Shown here: piece by piece, positions 1-8,340 of the stretch
How positions within the stretch are numbered: position 1 is the stretch's first letter
Layout of the letters: every line of letters begins with the position of its first letter
Source of the DNA: Streptomyces lateritius
Lineage (GTDB): Bacteria; Actinomycetota; Actinomycetes; Streptomycetales; Streptomycetaceae
Direction of reading: 5' to 3'
NCBI RefSeq assembly: GCF_014649715.1
Contig: NZ_BMTO01000005.1
Span: forward strand, 115,709-179,708
Length of the DNA: 64,000 bases
The notes under the pieces: generated by a model
Told to the model about the DNA's origin: nothing
The model's input: the letters and a program-made list of their open reading frames with translations, nothing else
Database searches by the model: none
Made by a program: the position numbers and the translations under genes

Positions 1-294
1 GGGGTCTACACCGGGCGTGGTGGGGTGCTCACCGACGAAGTCGGTGCGGTGACGGGCGACCTGACCGTGCACACCACCTGGGCAGACGACGAGGCACGAG
101 TGGCCGTGCAGTACAGCGGCGCGTCCGACTGGTTCACGATGTCGGGCAGTCCGGTTCCGTGCGCCTCCGAGAAGGAGAGCCGAGATCTCCACGAGGCGGT
201 CGTCGAGGCCGTACGGACGGGGAACGGGGCCACCGTGCCGCGGGCGGCCACCGCGCCGGCGCAGACCCGTCCCGTACAAGGTCCGTCCGTCTGA
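1..294 (+). CDS. Unknown protein, C-terminal part (cut by left edge)
   Basis: The reading frame is open to the left edge of the window, so the GTG at 25 may be an internal codon rather than the start. At least 97 residues are visible. They are polar and contain a short patterned stretch (LTVHTTWADD, then VAVQYSGASDWFTMSG) that looks like two beta strands, followed by an Ala/Pro-rich tail. I do not recognise a family. The stop codon falls inside a 14-bp tandem repeat at 289-316. The next gene starts about 125 bases downstream on the same strand and seems unrelated. Confidence 0.5.
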   Translation, partial: GVYTGRGGVLTDEVGAVTGDLTVHTTWADDEARVAVQYSGASDWFTMSGSPVPCASEKESRDLHEAVVEAVRTGNGATVPRAATAPAQTRPVQGPSV

Positions 295-316
295 ATTCGT
301 CGGTCTGAATTCGTCG
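289..316. repeat. Perfect 14-bp tandem duplication
   Basis: GTCTGAATTCGTCG occurs twice without a spacer (289-302 and 303-316). The first copy contains the stop codon of the upstream gene. It is more AT-rich than its surroundings. It could be a slippage duplication or a paired protein-binding site; no function is shown. Confidence 0.6.
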
Positions 317-421
317 GTCCGATCCGGCGGCGTGAACCCGTCGGCGGAAAACTGTTATGCCGCCCGCTCCCAGGGGTCTCCTCACGACGGGCACGGAAGA
401 CCCAGGGCAGGGAGCGGGAAA

Positions 422-1951
422 ATGCACAGCGACGAGCGCGCCACGGCGGCACTGGTCGACGCGGCCGCGGCGGGGGACGCCTCCGCCCGGGACCAGCTGG
501 TACGCGCGTATCTCCCGCTCGTCCACAACATCGTCGGCCGCGCTCTCGACGGCCACGCCGATGTCGACGACGTCGTGCAGGAGACGATGTTCCGAGCCCT
601 CGACGGGCTGCCCGCGCTGCGCGACCCCGCCCGGTTCAGGTCCTGGCTCGTGGCGATCGCGATGAACCAGATCCGCCGACGGTGGCGCGAGCGCCAGGCC
701 GGTCCGCTGCCCGGCCTCGACCGGGCGGCCGAGCTCCCCGACCCCGGCGGCGACTTCGTCGACCTCACGATCCTGCGCCTGGGACTCTCCGGCCAGCGCC
801 GCGAGGTCGCCGAGGCGACCCGCTGGCTCGACGAGAGCGACCGCGAACTCCTTGCCCTGTGGTGGTTGGAGGCGAGCGGTGAGCTGACCCGCGCCGAGCT
901 GGCCGACGCGCTGGCCGTTCCGCCCCCGCACGCGGCGGTCCGCGTGCAGCGGATGAAGGAACGCCTCGAGACCGCCCGGGCGGTGGTCCGCGTTCTTGCC
1001 GCCAGGCGTCCCTGCGCCGGGCTCGCCCGGGTGACCACCGGGTGGGACGGCCGCCCGACACCCCTGTGGCGCAGGCGTGTCGCCCGCCATCTCAACGGCT
1101 GCGGCAGCTGCGACCGTGCCCGCTCGGGCCTCGCCCCCGCCGAGGGCCTCCTGGCAGGGCTCGGCCTGGTGGTACCCCTCCTGGGCTGGAGCATGGGCGG
1201 CGACGGAAGCGGGGGCGGCGCGCCGTACACCGACGTCCAGTCGGTCGCCTGGGCGGATACTGCGCCGGCGGCGGGAGTCCCGGCCGCCGTGCCCGACGGT
1301 CCGGGGCCCGGGGAGCCGGGTGGTCGGGGCGGGAGCTCCCTCCGACGGGCCTGTGCGGCCGGGGTGGTGGCGCTCGGCGTGCTGGGGGGCCTGACTCTGC
1401 TCGTACCGTCGGAGCCGGAGGCCCGGCCGCTCGCCCCCCGCACGCCTGCGGCCGCGCCGCCCCCGCCGAGCAGCGAGGCACGGCCGACGCCGGCGCCACG
1501 ACCGAGCACGGCGACCCCCACGTCCGCCGCGACAGCTTCTCGCTCCCCGGCCCCGGACCCGGCCCCCGCCGTCGAGGAGACGGTGACCGCGTTGGTCAAC
1601 CGCCGCCGTGCGGAGGCGGGTTGCGCTCCGCTCCGCACGGATCCACGGCTCGCGGCGGCGGCCCGCGACTACGCCCGGGACATGGTCCGGCGCGGCTACT
1701 ACGACCACCGGAGTCCTGAGGGCCGGTACGCGGACGCGCGGATCTCGGCGGCCGGGTACGCCTGGAGCGGCTGGGCCGAGAACCTGGCACAGGGCGCGGA
1801 CGATCCGGCCGGCGTCGTGGAGGGCTGGATGGACGGAGCTCTTCACCAGGAGAACATGCTGAACTGCCGCTACCGCGACACCGGAGTCGCCGCCGTCCCC
1901 GGACCCCGGGGCACGGTGTGGGTGCAGAAGCTGGCGACGCCCGCCTCCTGA
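422..1951 (+). CDS. Sigma-70 family factor fused to a zinc-finger-like motif, membrane segments and an extracellular CAP domain
   Basis: A 509-residue protein starting at ATG 422, after the purine-rich GCAGGGAGCGGG. Residues 10-95 are ECF-type sigma region 2 (DVDDVVQETMFRALDG, then WLVAIAMNQIRRRW). Residues about 136-185 are region 4 with its helix-turn-helix. Around residue 222, HLNGCGSC resembles the HxxxCxxC motif of anti-sigma zinc fingers. Hydrophobic segments lie near 243-260 and 309-328, followed by a long Pro/Thr/Ala linker. Residues 384-509 are a CAP/SCP-PR1 domain (GYYDHRSPEG, then GWAENLA). The layout predicts a cytoplasmic sigma factor tethered through the membrane to an outside sensing or wall-binding domain. 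No separate anti-sigma gene is adjacent. A proteolytic release step is my inference. The CAP domain is clearly related to that of the convergent gene at 1977-2798. Confidence 0.8.
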   Translation: MHSDERATAALVDAAAAGDASARDQLVRAYLPLVHNIVGRALDGHADVDDVVQETMFRALDGLPALRDPARFRSWLVAIAMNQIRRRWRERQAGPLPGLDRAAELPDPGGDFVDLTILRLGLSGQRREVAEATRWLDESDRELLALWWLEASGELTRAELADALAVPPPHAAVRVQRMKERLETARAVVRVLAARRPCAGLARVTTGWDGRPTPLWRRRVARHLNGCGSCDRARSGLAPAEGLLAGLGLVVPLLGWSMGGDGSGGGAPYTDVQSVAWADTAPAAGVPAAVPDGPGPGEPGGRGGSSLRRACAAGVVALGVLGGLTLLVPSEPEARPLAPRTPAAAPPPPSSEARPTPAPRPSTATPTSAATASRSPAPDPAPAVEETVTALVNRRRAEAGCAPLRTDPRLAAAARDYARDMVRRGYYDHRSPEGRYADARISAAGYAWSGWAENLAQGADDPAGVVEGWMDGALHQENMLNCRYRDTGVAAVPGPRGTVWVQKLATPAS

Positions 1952-1976
1952 ACGGACACCGGTGCGGGCCCGTCGG

Positions 1977-2798
1977 TCAGCGCGTGGCGCCGAAGTTCTG
2001 CACCCACCACGGGCCGTCGGAGGTGAGCGTCACCCCGACGCCGATGTCCTCGAACGCGCAGTTGAGGACGTTGCGCCGATGTCCGGCGCTCTTCATCCAG
2101 TCCTCCATCGCCTTCCGCGGGGTCTTCGGCCCCCGATGGATGTTCTCCGCCCAGGCCGACCAGGAGTATCCGGCCGCCGTGATCCGATCGCCGGCGTCCC
2201 GCCCCTCCGGGCTCTCGTGCGCGTAGAAGTCACGGCCGGCCATGTCGTCCGCGTGCTTCTGCGCGGACTTGCGCAGTCTCGTGTCGGGGCGCAGCGGGCC
2301 GCATCCCGACTTCTCCCGCTCGGTGTTGGCGAGCGAGACGATCTCCTCGACGAACCGGAGAACCTTCGGGGCGGGGGGTGCGGCGTTCCGAGGCTCTCCC
2401 CCCGGACCGGCGGAACCGGACGCCGACGCCGCAGGGGTGGTGGACGGTGTGGTGGTGGACGGCGTGGTGGTGGGCGTCGTGGGGGTGGGGACGGGCGAGG
2501 TCCCCACGGAGAGCGGCGCCACGGCCGTCCGGGCCGCCACCGTCGCCCGGGCCGTCACCGTCGTCCGGGCGGCCGCGTACGTGTGGCTGTCCGAGCCCGT
2601 CGTGCCACCGCTGCTGAGAGCCGCCACACCGGCCCCGGCGGCCAGCGTGTGGACGGCCGCCGTCGTGCCCGCCACGATCACGGCGGTACGGAAGAACGGC
2701 ACCCGGCGCGCGTGTCTGCCCACACGCTCTCCTCTGCGGTGCCGGCCGCCGCCGTGGACCCGCTTGCCGTAGGGGCTGGGCTCGTCGTGGTACCGCAT
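1977..2798 (-). CDS. Secreted or membrane-anchored CAP-domain protein
   Basis: 273 residues from ATG 2798, preceded by GGAG spacing typical of the genome; a longer frame to 2933 exists but adds a basic N-terminus without a good ribosome site. The N-terminus is basic (residues 1-35), then one hydrophobic segment (about 36-62) acts as signal anchor. A low-complexity Thr/Pro/Ser linker (about 90-135) leads to a CAP/SCP domain at about 145-273, with FYAHESPEG and AWAENIHRG motifs. CAP domains in bacteria are secreted and often wall-associated; substrate unknown. It lies tail-to-tail with the sigma-CAP fusion and shares its CAP sequence, including the conserved NCAF/NCRY cysteine region, suggesting local duplication. 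Confidence 0.85.
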   Translation of the reverse strand: MRYHDEPSPYGKRVHGGGRHRRGERVGRHARRVPFFRTAVIVAGTTAAVHTLAAGAGVAALSSGGTTGSDSHTYAAARTTVTARATVAARTAVAPLSVGTSPVPTPTTPTTTPSTTTPSTTPAASASGSAGPGGEPRNAAPPAPKVLRFVEEIVSLANTEREKSGCGPLRPDTRLRKSAQKHADDMAGRDFYAHESPEGRDAGDRITAAGYSWSAWAENIHRGPKTPRKAMEDWMKSAGHRRNVLNCAFEDIGVGVTLTSDGPWWVQNFGATR

Positions 2799-3284
2799 GG
2801 ACTCCGCTCTCTTCTCCGAGGCCGCGGGACGGGTTGGCAGGGGCAGAGCCGCAGGGGCGACGGACGTAACCCTTTCCGGACCTGACGATTTCGACACACG
2901 GTGTCGACCCGACGCGTCCACCCTCGACGCCAACCGGCCGGTTGCCGAAGGGGGTTGGCCAGCGATCGTTCGTCACCCCGTCGGCCCATCACTCCGCCGT
3001 CGCCGTCGCCGTGCCGTTCCCTGAACGCACCGCCTGCCCCGGCCGGATGCCGGCCGCGGTGATGTGCTGTCCGTACGAGCCGAGAAGGACGCCTTGGCCC
3101 TGGCTCTCACGGCAGAGACTCGTGCCCGGCCCGCGGCCGCCCGGTGCCCCTCCCCTCACCCCGGAGAGTGGATCACGACCTCCAGTGGGCCGAGCCCTCC
3201 GAGGCGGTGAGCAGCCGTCAGGCGGCGGTGCGGGAGCCTGGGGAACCGCGATGCCGGAAGACGACGAGAGGCGAGTGGACCCCT
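2799..3284. other. Divergent intergenic region with two palindromes
   Basis: This 486-base gap separates the CAP gene from the delta-60 repeat gene. I see no coding signal. It holds an inverted repeat TCGACAC-acg-GTGTCGA at 2891-2907 and a perfect 14-bp palindrome CAACCGGCCGGTTG at 2931-2944, both 90-150 bases upstream of the CAP gene start. They may be regulator sites; no clear promoter hexamers were found. Confidence 0.5.
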
Positions 3285-5270
3285 ATGTCCCCCTTCAGTG
3301 CTGTACCGAGACCGGTCCCGCCCCGGCGCGCCGCGCTCGCCGCGGCCGCCGCGACGGCGCTCGTCGTGGCCCTGCCGGGTCAGGCGGCGGCCGCGCCCGG
3401 AGATCTGGATCCGGCCTTCGGCGACGCCGGGCGGTTGGTGAGCGACCTCGGTGGCTACGAGCAGGCGACGGCGGTGGCCGTGCAGCCGGACGGCCGGATC
3501 GTGGCCGTCGGCGGCATCGACCGGAACGGGGGCGACTTCGCGCTGGCCCGCTACCTCCCGGACGGCAGCCTGGACCCGGCCTTCGGTGACGGCGGCCGGG
3601 TCTTCACGGACATCGAAGGCGGTGGCGACACGGCGAACGGTGTGGCGCTCCAGCCGGACGGAGCGATCGTCGTCGTCGGTACCAGTGAATCGACGTCCCT
3701 GGGCGGGTTCTACCTCACCGTCGCCCGCTACCTCCCGGACGGCACACCCGACCTCGGCTTCGGCGGCACCGGACACGTCGTCACGGACTTCGGCACCGGC
3801 GGCGCCGACGACGGCACGTCGGTCGCGATCCAGCAGGACGGCCTGATCGTCGTCGCCGGCCAGAGCGCCGGCGACTTCGCGCTGGCCCGCTACCGCCCCG
3901 ACGGCATCCTCGACACCACGTTCGGCACGGGCGGACGGGTGACCACGGACTTCGCCGGCGGAGCCGACGCCGCCCGCTCGGTGGCGGTGCGAACCGACGG
4001 CCGCATCGTCGCCGCAGGCCACCACGGCGCCGGCCCGGCCTACGATTTCGCCGTGGCCCGGTACAACCCGAACGGCGGCCTGGACACGACGTTCAGCGGG
4101 GACGGGCGGGCCACCGTCGACTTCGGGGCGGTCGACATGGGCCACGCCGTCGCGGTGCACACGGACGGCCGCGTCGTCGTCGCGGGCGGCTCGGGCAACG
4201 ACTTCGCGGTCGCCAGACTCCTCGCCGACGGCAGCCCCGATCCCGCGTTCAGCGGCGACGGCAGGACGACGACCGACTTCGACGGTGGCAGCGAGCTGGC
4301 CCGCGCGGTCGTGCTCCAGCCGGACGGCCGGATCGTCGCGGCGGGGCGCAGGGGCGGCGACTTCGCACTGGCCCGCTACCAGACCGACGGCAGCCTCGAC
4401 ACCGGCTTCAGCGGCGACGGCAGGACGGTCACCGACTTCGCCGGCGGTTTCGAGGAGGCGTACGGTGTGGCGCTCCAGGGTGACGGACGCATCGTCGCCG
4501 CGGGGTACCGGGACGGCGACTTCGCGCTCGCCCGGTACGAGGGCGGCGGCGGGGCGCCGCTGCCGACCGGCGTGGACCTGAGGGTCACGAAGACGGGCCC
4601 GGCCTCGGCCGTCCTCGGCACCCGGCTCACCTACACCATCACGGTGACGAACACCGGCACCGGCGCCTCCGCCACCGGAGTCACGCTCACCGACGCCCAC
4701 ACCGGGCCCGGCACCCTGGTGTCCGCCGCGCCGGGGCAGGGCAGTTGCTCCGTCGCCTCGGGCACGGCCGGCTGCGCCCTGGGCACGATCGCGCCCGGCG
4801 CCGCCGTCACGGTGAGCGTCGTGGTGGAACCCTCCGCCGTCGGCACCCTCAGGGACACCGCGACGGTCTCGGCGACCCAGAGCGACCCCGTGACGTCGAA
4901 CAACACCGCCACCGCGACCACGACCGTCACCAACTCGCGCGGCTGCACGGTCGTCGGCACGAGCGGCGACGACCGGCTCTACGGCACCGCGGGCGACGAC
5001 GTGGTCTGCGGCCTGGGCGGCAACGACACCATCACCCCCGCGAACGGCAACGACACCGTCTACGGCGGTCACGGCAACGACACGATCGACGGTGGCAACA
5101 ACAACGACCGGCTCTTCGGCGAGGCGGGCAGCGACACGCTGTTCGGGGCATACGGCAACGACACCCTCAACACGGTGGACGGCGTAGCGGGCAACGACGG
5201 CGCCCACGGCGGTCCCGGCACGGACTCCTGCTCCACCGACACCGGGGACAGCCGCTCCGGGTGCCCGTAA
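3285..5270 (+). CDS. Secreted delta-60 repeat / DUF11 / RTX-like calcium-binding protein
   Basis: 661 residues from ATG 3285 (GAGAGGCGAG upstream). The start places a Sec/Tat-like signal right at the N-terminus: two Arg, a long Ala/Leu/Val core and an AAAA-P cleavage region by about residue 35. Residues about 37-420 contain seven delta-60 units, each beginning DxxFGxxGR or DxxFSGDGR and containing a DGRIVAAG-like strand; these are predicted to form a beta-propeller. Residues about 430-545 are a DUF11 beta-sandwich (TYTITVTNTG). The C-terminus has GGxGxD-like nonapeptide repeats (GNDTIDGGN, GNDRLFG), the calcium-binding RTX type. Probably an exported surface or matrix protein. It stands alone, with a strong bidirectional hairpin after it. 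Confidence 0.88.
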   Translation: MSPFSAVPRPVPPRRAALAAAAATALVVALPGQAAAAPGDLDPAFGDAGRLVSDLGGYEQATAVAVQPDGRIVAVGGIDRNGGDFALARYLPDGSLDPAFGDGGRVFTDIEGGGDTANGVALQPDGAIVVVGTSESTSLGGFYLTVARYLPDGTPDLGFGGTGHVVTDFGTGGADDGTSVAIQQDGLIVVAGQSAGDFALARYRPDGILDTTFGTGGRVTTDFAGGADAARSVAVRTDGRIVAAGHHGAGPAYDFAVARYNPNGGLDTTFSGDGRATVDFGAVDMGHAVAVHTDGRVVVAGGSGNDFAVARLLADGSPDPAFSGDGRTTTDFDGGSELARAVVLQPDGRIVAAGRRGGDFALARYQTDGSLDTGFSGDGRTVTDFAGGFEEAYGVALQGDGRIVAAGYRDGDFALARYEGGGGAPLPTGVDLRVTKTGPASAVLGTRLTYTITVTNTGTGASATGVTLTDAHTGPGTLVSAAPGQGSCSVASGTAGCALGTIAPGAAVTVSVVVEPSAVGTLRDTATVSATQSDPVTSNNTATATTTVTNSRGCTVVGTSGDDRLYGTAGDDVVCGLGGNDTITPANGNDTVYGGHGNDTIDGGNNNDRLFGEAGSDTLFGAYGNDTLNTVDGVAGNDGAHGGPGTDSCSTDTGDSRSGCP

Positions 5271-5293
5271 CGGATCGGACCGATCCTGCGGGA

Positions 5294-5336
5294 ACCCGTC
5301 CGCGGCTCACGCGAGCAGGGTGAGCCGCGGACGGGT
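5294..5336. terminator. Strong bidirectional hairpin terminator
   Basis: A 16-bp perfect stem (ACCCGTCCGCGGCTCA at 5294-5309 with its complement at 5321-5336) encloses an 11-base loop, with further GGG/CCC pairing outside. It lies between two convergent genes and contains the stop codon of the gene on the minus strand. A smaller palindrome GGATCGG-a-CCGATCC (5272-5286) precedes it. Confidence 0.85.
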
Positions 5337-6644
5337 CCCGTTGAGGTAGTGGTCGCCGATGTCGCGCAGCCGGTGGTCCGGGGACGACTGGGCCGTCAGC
5401 GCGCGGGCGTTGCGCCAGAAGCGGTCGAGGCCCGGCCCGCCGCCCGGGGCGTCGCATTCCCGCGCGGTGTCGACGAGTTCGAGGATCCGGGTGGTGATCC
5501 GGACCGCGGACCGGCCCGTCACGGTCTCGGCGGCGGCGACCAGCACGGCGATGTCGGCGCGTTCCTCGACCCCGAGCGCCCGCGCGGCGAGCAGGCCGCG
5601 CGCCAGGGCGTCCGTCGCCCGCTCGACGACCGCCGCGGCTGCGTGCGCCGCCGTGGCCAACTCGCCGTACGCCAGCAGGAGGTACGGATCCTCGCCACCG
5701 CCGACCGGGTACGCGTTGCCACCGGCGACCGGATCGGCGGATGCGGCGGTCGGTGCGGCGTGGGTGGCGCGACTGATGTCCCGGGCCTCCGCGAGGGCTC
5801 CCTCGGCGATGCCGAGGCCGACATGGACGAGGAGGAGTCGCAGGGCGAGCGGGGCGAGCGCGGTGAAGGGCGCCACGGCGTGTTCGTCGCGGGGGAGGGT
5901 GCCGAGAACGTCCCGGGCGTCCACAGGCACGGCGTCGAAGGTCACGGTTCCGGCGCCCGCGAGGCGCTGCCCGACCCGGTCCGTCCCGGCCTCGGTGAAC
6001 ACGGCCGGATCCCCGGGGTCGACCAGGGCCACCCGCACGTCTCCGGTCGAGCTGCAGCGGGCGCCGACGACCAGCCGGTCGGCGACCGTGACGCCGGAGG
6101 CGAAGGAGCGGCGCCCCTCCAGGACGTAACCCCGGCCGGAGGGGGCGAGCGTGAGGCCGGGTGCGCCGTCGGCGCGCAGCGGCGGCGGCTCCACGGCTCC
6201 GGCGAGCAGCCACCCCTCCCGGGCCGTGCGGTCCTCGAAAGCCGCGCCCGGACCGGAAGCCGTGTCACGGGCCGTGTCACCGGCCGTGTCACCGGCCGGG
6301 TCGTCGGCGAAGAACCGGGTGCTGAAGGACAGGACGTAGTGGTGGGCGAGGAGTTCCCCTATCGAACCGTCCGCCGCGGAGATCTCCCGGATCACCGCGC
6401 AGGAGGCCTGCCAGTCGGCCCCGTGCCCGCTCGGTCCCGGTGGGGTGAGCAGCGCGGGCAGCCCCGCTTCCTTGAGCCGGGCGACCTCGTCGAAGGGGGC
6501 CTTGCCCGCCCGGTCCCTGGCCGGCGCGTCGACCGCGAGGTCGTCGGCGAGTTCCCGGGTGACGCGGGGCCAGATCTCGTCGTCCGCCGGGCGTTCGGGC
6601 TGTCCGGAGGTGGGGCGTTTCGCTGACTTCCTGGGCGTTCTCAC
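5307..6644 (-). CDS. Acyl-CoA dehydrogenase-fold flavoenzyme, SfnB/DszC-like
   Basis: 445 residues with the acyl-CoA dehydrogenase fold: N-terminal helical domain (EVARLKEAGLPALLTPPGPSG), a middle beta domain (about 150-260) and a C-terminal helical domain ending in QSSPDHRLRDIGDHYLNG. This ending and the opening helix resemble the DszC/SfnB group of flavin monooxygenases acting on organosulfur compounds rather than true fatty acyl-CoA dehydrogenases. An acidic stretch containing repeated AGDTA/ARDTA units (around residue 115-130) is an unusual low-complexity insertion. An imperfect inverted repeat lies about 25 bases upstream, and the next gene upstream on the same strand encodes an Rrf2 regulator. 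A role in sulfur acquisition is inference from family and neighbour. Confidence 0.75.
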   Translation of the reverse strand: MRTPRKSAKRPTSGQPERPADDEIWPRVTRELADDLAVDAPARDRAGKAPFDEVARLKEAGLPALLTPPGPSGHGADWQASCAVIREISAADGSIGELLAHHYVLSFSTRFFADDPAGDTAGDTARDTASGPGAAFEDRTAREGWLLAGAVEPPPLRADGAPGLTLAPSGRGYVLEGRRSFASGVTVADRLVVGARCSSTGDVRVALVDPGDPAVFTEAGTDRVGQRLAGAGTVTFDAVPVDARDVLGTLPRDEHAVAPFTALAPLALRLLLVHVGLGIAEGALAEARDISRATHAAPTAASADPVAGGNAYPVGGGEDPYLLLAYGELATAAHAAAAVVERATDALARGLLAARALGVEERADIAVLVAAAETVTGRSAVRITTRILELVDTARECDAPGGGPGLDRFWRNARALTAQSSPDHRLRDIGDHYLNGTRPRLTLLA

Positions 6645-6668
6645 GTCACCTCACATGATCCCTGGTTT

Positions 6669-6688
6669 TCCCACTGGAACAGTAGGGA
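6669..6688. promoter_or_regulatory. Imperfect inverted repeat, possible Rrf2 operator
   Basis: TCCCACTG-gaa-CAGTAGGGA has perfect ACTG/CAGT inner arms and near-matching CCC/GGG outer arms. It sits 25-44 bases upstream of the SfnB/DszC-like gene, where an operator would be expected, and the neighbouring gene encodes an Rrf2 regulator. Assignment is by position only. Confidence 0.35.
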
Positions 6689-6794
6689 TAGTGGCAGAGC
6701 CGTGGCCCCGGCCCCAAGGGGCGTTCGCATCATGGACAGTCGGATCTCGTGCGTTGAGACGGTGGCGAAGGTGCCGAGGTGGATCGGGGGCTGA

Positions 6795-7253
6795 TCAGGG
6801 GTTGGTCCAGGCGTCGGGGTCGTCCGCCAGGTCGGAGATCTCCGCCGGGAGCCTCGCCGCCGCCACATCCGCCAGCGACACCCCGTCGAGCACCTGGCGC
6901 ACACTGGCGCGCAGCGCGATCCACAACGTCAGAAGGGACTCGGCGGGGCCCGTGTACGAGAGCTCCGGCGGGCGCACCCCGCGGACCGAGACCAGTGGGC
7001 CGTCCACGCACCGGATCACATCCGCGAGGGAGATCGTCTCCGCCGGCCTGGCCAGCCAGTACCCGCCGTTTCCGCCCCGCTGGCTCAACACGAGGCCGCC
7101 CCGGCGCATGTCGCCGAGAATGCCCTCCAGGAACTTGTGTGAGATGCCCTCGCAGTCGGCGATCGCCTCGGCCTTCAGCGGCCCCGTGTCCTGGGCGGCG
7201 GCGAGCCGAAGCGCGGCCCGTACCGCGTAGTCGGCTCTGGCTGAGATGCGCAT
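6795..7253 (-). CDS. Rrf2 family transcriptional regulator
   Basis: 152 residues from ATG 7253, giving the family's usual start MRISARADYAVRAALRLA; an upstream ATG at 7271 adds only six residues. The N-terminal winged helix-turn-helix (residues 1-80) includes the conserved GISHKFLEGIL recognition region and the wing RGGNGGYWLARP. The three-cysteine iron-sulfur cluster site of IscR/NsrR members is absent: only one cysteine is seen, in the helix-turn-helix. It therefore belongs with the CymR-like, non-cluster members, which in Gram-positives often control cysteine and sulfur genes. It lies just upstream of the SfnB/DszC-like gene on the same strand, with a 150-base gap that contains an inverted repeat. 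Confidence 0.85.
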   Translation of the reverse strand: MRISARADYAVRAALRLAAAQDTGPLKAEAIADCEGISHKFLEGILGDMRRGGLVLSQRGGNGGYWLARPAETISLADVIRCVDGPLVSVRGVRPPELSYTGPAESLLTLWIALRASVRQVLDGVSLADVAAARLPAEISDLADDPDAWTNP

Positions 7254-7337
7254 GCCCGCATTATCCCGCACCGCCGTGACCGGATTCGCGCGCCTGAGGT
7301 GTTGCCGCCGCTGTGAGTGCCCGGCGATGTCGCACCC

Positions 7338-7366
7338 TTGACGCGGAGCGTGACGGTCCCGACACT
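7338..7366 (+). promoter_or_regulatory. Possible vegetative promoter
   Basis: TTGACG (7338-7343) and GACACT (7361-7366) are separated by 17 bases, about 35 bases upstream of the start codon at 7403. The -35 is good, the -10 is only a partial match. Confidence 0.4.
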
Positions 7367-7402
7367 CATGGAACGGGAACCCGAGTGAACAGGTAGGGAA
7401 TG

Positions 7403-8275
7403 ATGGAGACTTCCGCAGGACCGGACGCGGCTCGGCGAAGCGTGTCCGTCTCCTCGTCCGTCTTCCGCGGCCGGATCGGCTGCGACGTCCGCAGCGGCCA
7501 CTACGCCGTTCCGCACCGCTACCGGCTCCATCTGTCGCTCTCCTGCCCGCGCTGTCTGCGTATCGCGATCACCCACGGCCTGCTCGGCCTCGAGGAGACC
7601 CTCCCGCTGGTTCTGCTGCCTTCCACCCCCGACACCCCGGGCGGCGGATACGCGGCACTGCGACCCCTGTACGAGGCCAGCGCGCACCAGTACGCGGGCC
7701 CCGCGGCCGCGCCCGTGCTCAGCGACAGCTGGACCGGACGGATCGTCAGCACCCATGTCCCCGACATCCAGCGCGACCTCGCGCTGCGGTTCCGCGGTAC
7801 CGGACCCGACCTGCTGCCGGCGGGGCGCGAGGCGGAGATCGGCGCCGTCGGAGACCTCTGCGAGCGGAGCGTCAACCAGGCTGCGCAGCGCGCCGGCGAA
7901 CTGGGCCTCGACGACGCACACGCCCACCTCGACCCCCTCACCGTGTTCTTCGCGGCCCTCGACTCCCTGGAGCGCACGCTCGGACGACACCGGTACGTGC
8001 TGGGCGAGGACATCACCGCCGCCGACGTCGTCGTCTGGGTGACGCTCGTCGAGCTGGACACCGTGCACCGCCGCCATCTGGACGCCGCCGCCCTGGACCG
8101 GATCGCGGCGCACCCGGCGCTGTGGGCCTACGCCCAACGCCTCGCCGCGCACCCCGCCTTCGGCCGCCGTCTCGACCTCGACGGCATCGCGTCCCGGCAT
8201 CGCGCGCACTGCCGGGGCCGCGAGGCGGCGGGCGCCGCCATGAGCATCGTGGACTGGCGGGCGTATCAGGGCTGA
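7403..8275 (+). CDS. Glutathione S-transferase-like protein (glutathionyl-hydroquinone reductase type)
   Basis: 290 residues from ATG 7403, four bases after GGTAGGGA; ATG 7400 is directly adjacent and possible. The thioredoxin-like N-terminal part contains LSCPRCLRIAITHGLLGLEE, where CPxC occupies the place of the CPWA catalytic motif of Xi-class glutathionyl-hydroquinone reductases. The C-terminal helical domain (about 140-260) includes the RYVLGEDITAADVVVWVTLVELD signature of the GST C-terminal domain. Streptomyces use mycothiol instead of glutathione, so the actual thiol is uncertain. The start of the protein is closer to the motif than in classical members, and the second cysteine in CPxC is unusual for the class. 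It is flanked by unrelated genes. Confidence 0.75.
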   Translation: METSAGPDAARRSVSVSSSVFRGRIGCDVRSGHYAVPHRYRLHLSLSCPRCLRIAITHGLLGLEETLPLVLLPSTPDTPGGGYAALRPLYEASAHQYAGPAAAPVLSDSWTGRIVSTHVPDIQRDLALRFRGTGPDLLPAGREAEIGAVGDLCERSVNQAAQRAGELGLDDAHAHLDPLTVFFAALDSLERTLGRHRYVLGEDITAADVVVWVTLVELDTVHRRHLDAAALDRIAAHPALWAYAQRLAAHPAFGRRLDLDGIASRHRAHCRGREAAGAAMSIVDWRAYQG

Positions 8276-8340
8276 GCGGATGGCGAGCGAGTGATACGGG
8301 GCGTCGCGCGGTGGCGGGGAGCGCAGGGAGCGCGCGGGGC

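Noticed and set aside
134..1846. 570-codon open frame on the minus strand across the sigma-CAP gene
   Set aside because: Arg/Gly-rich translation with no recognisable domain; it is the antisense frame of a gene with clear sigma and CAP domains.
3156..5207. 683-codon open frame on the minus strand across the delta-60 gene
   Set aside because: Its repetitive RRXXV translation only mirrors the repeats of the plus-strand gene; no ribosome site or domain.
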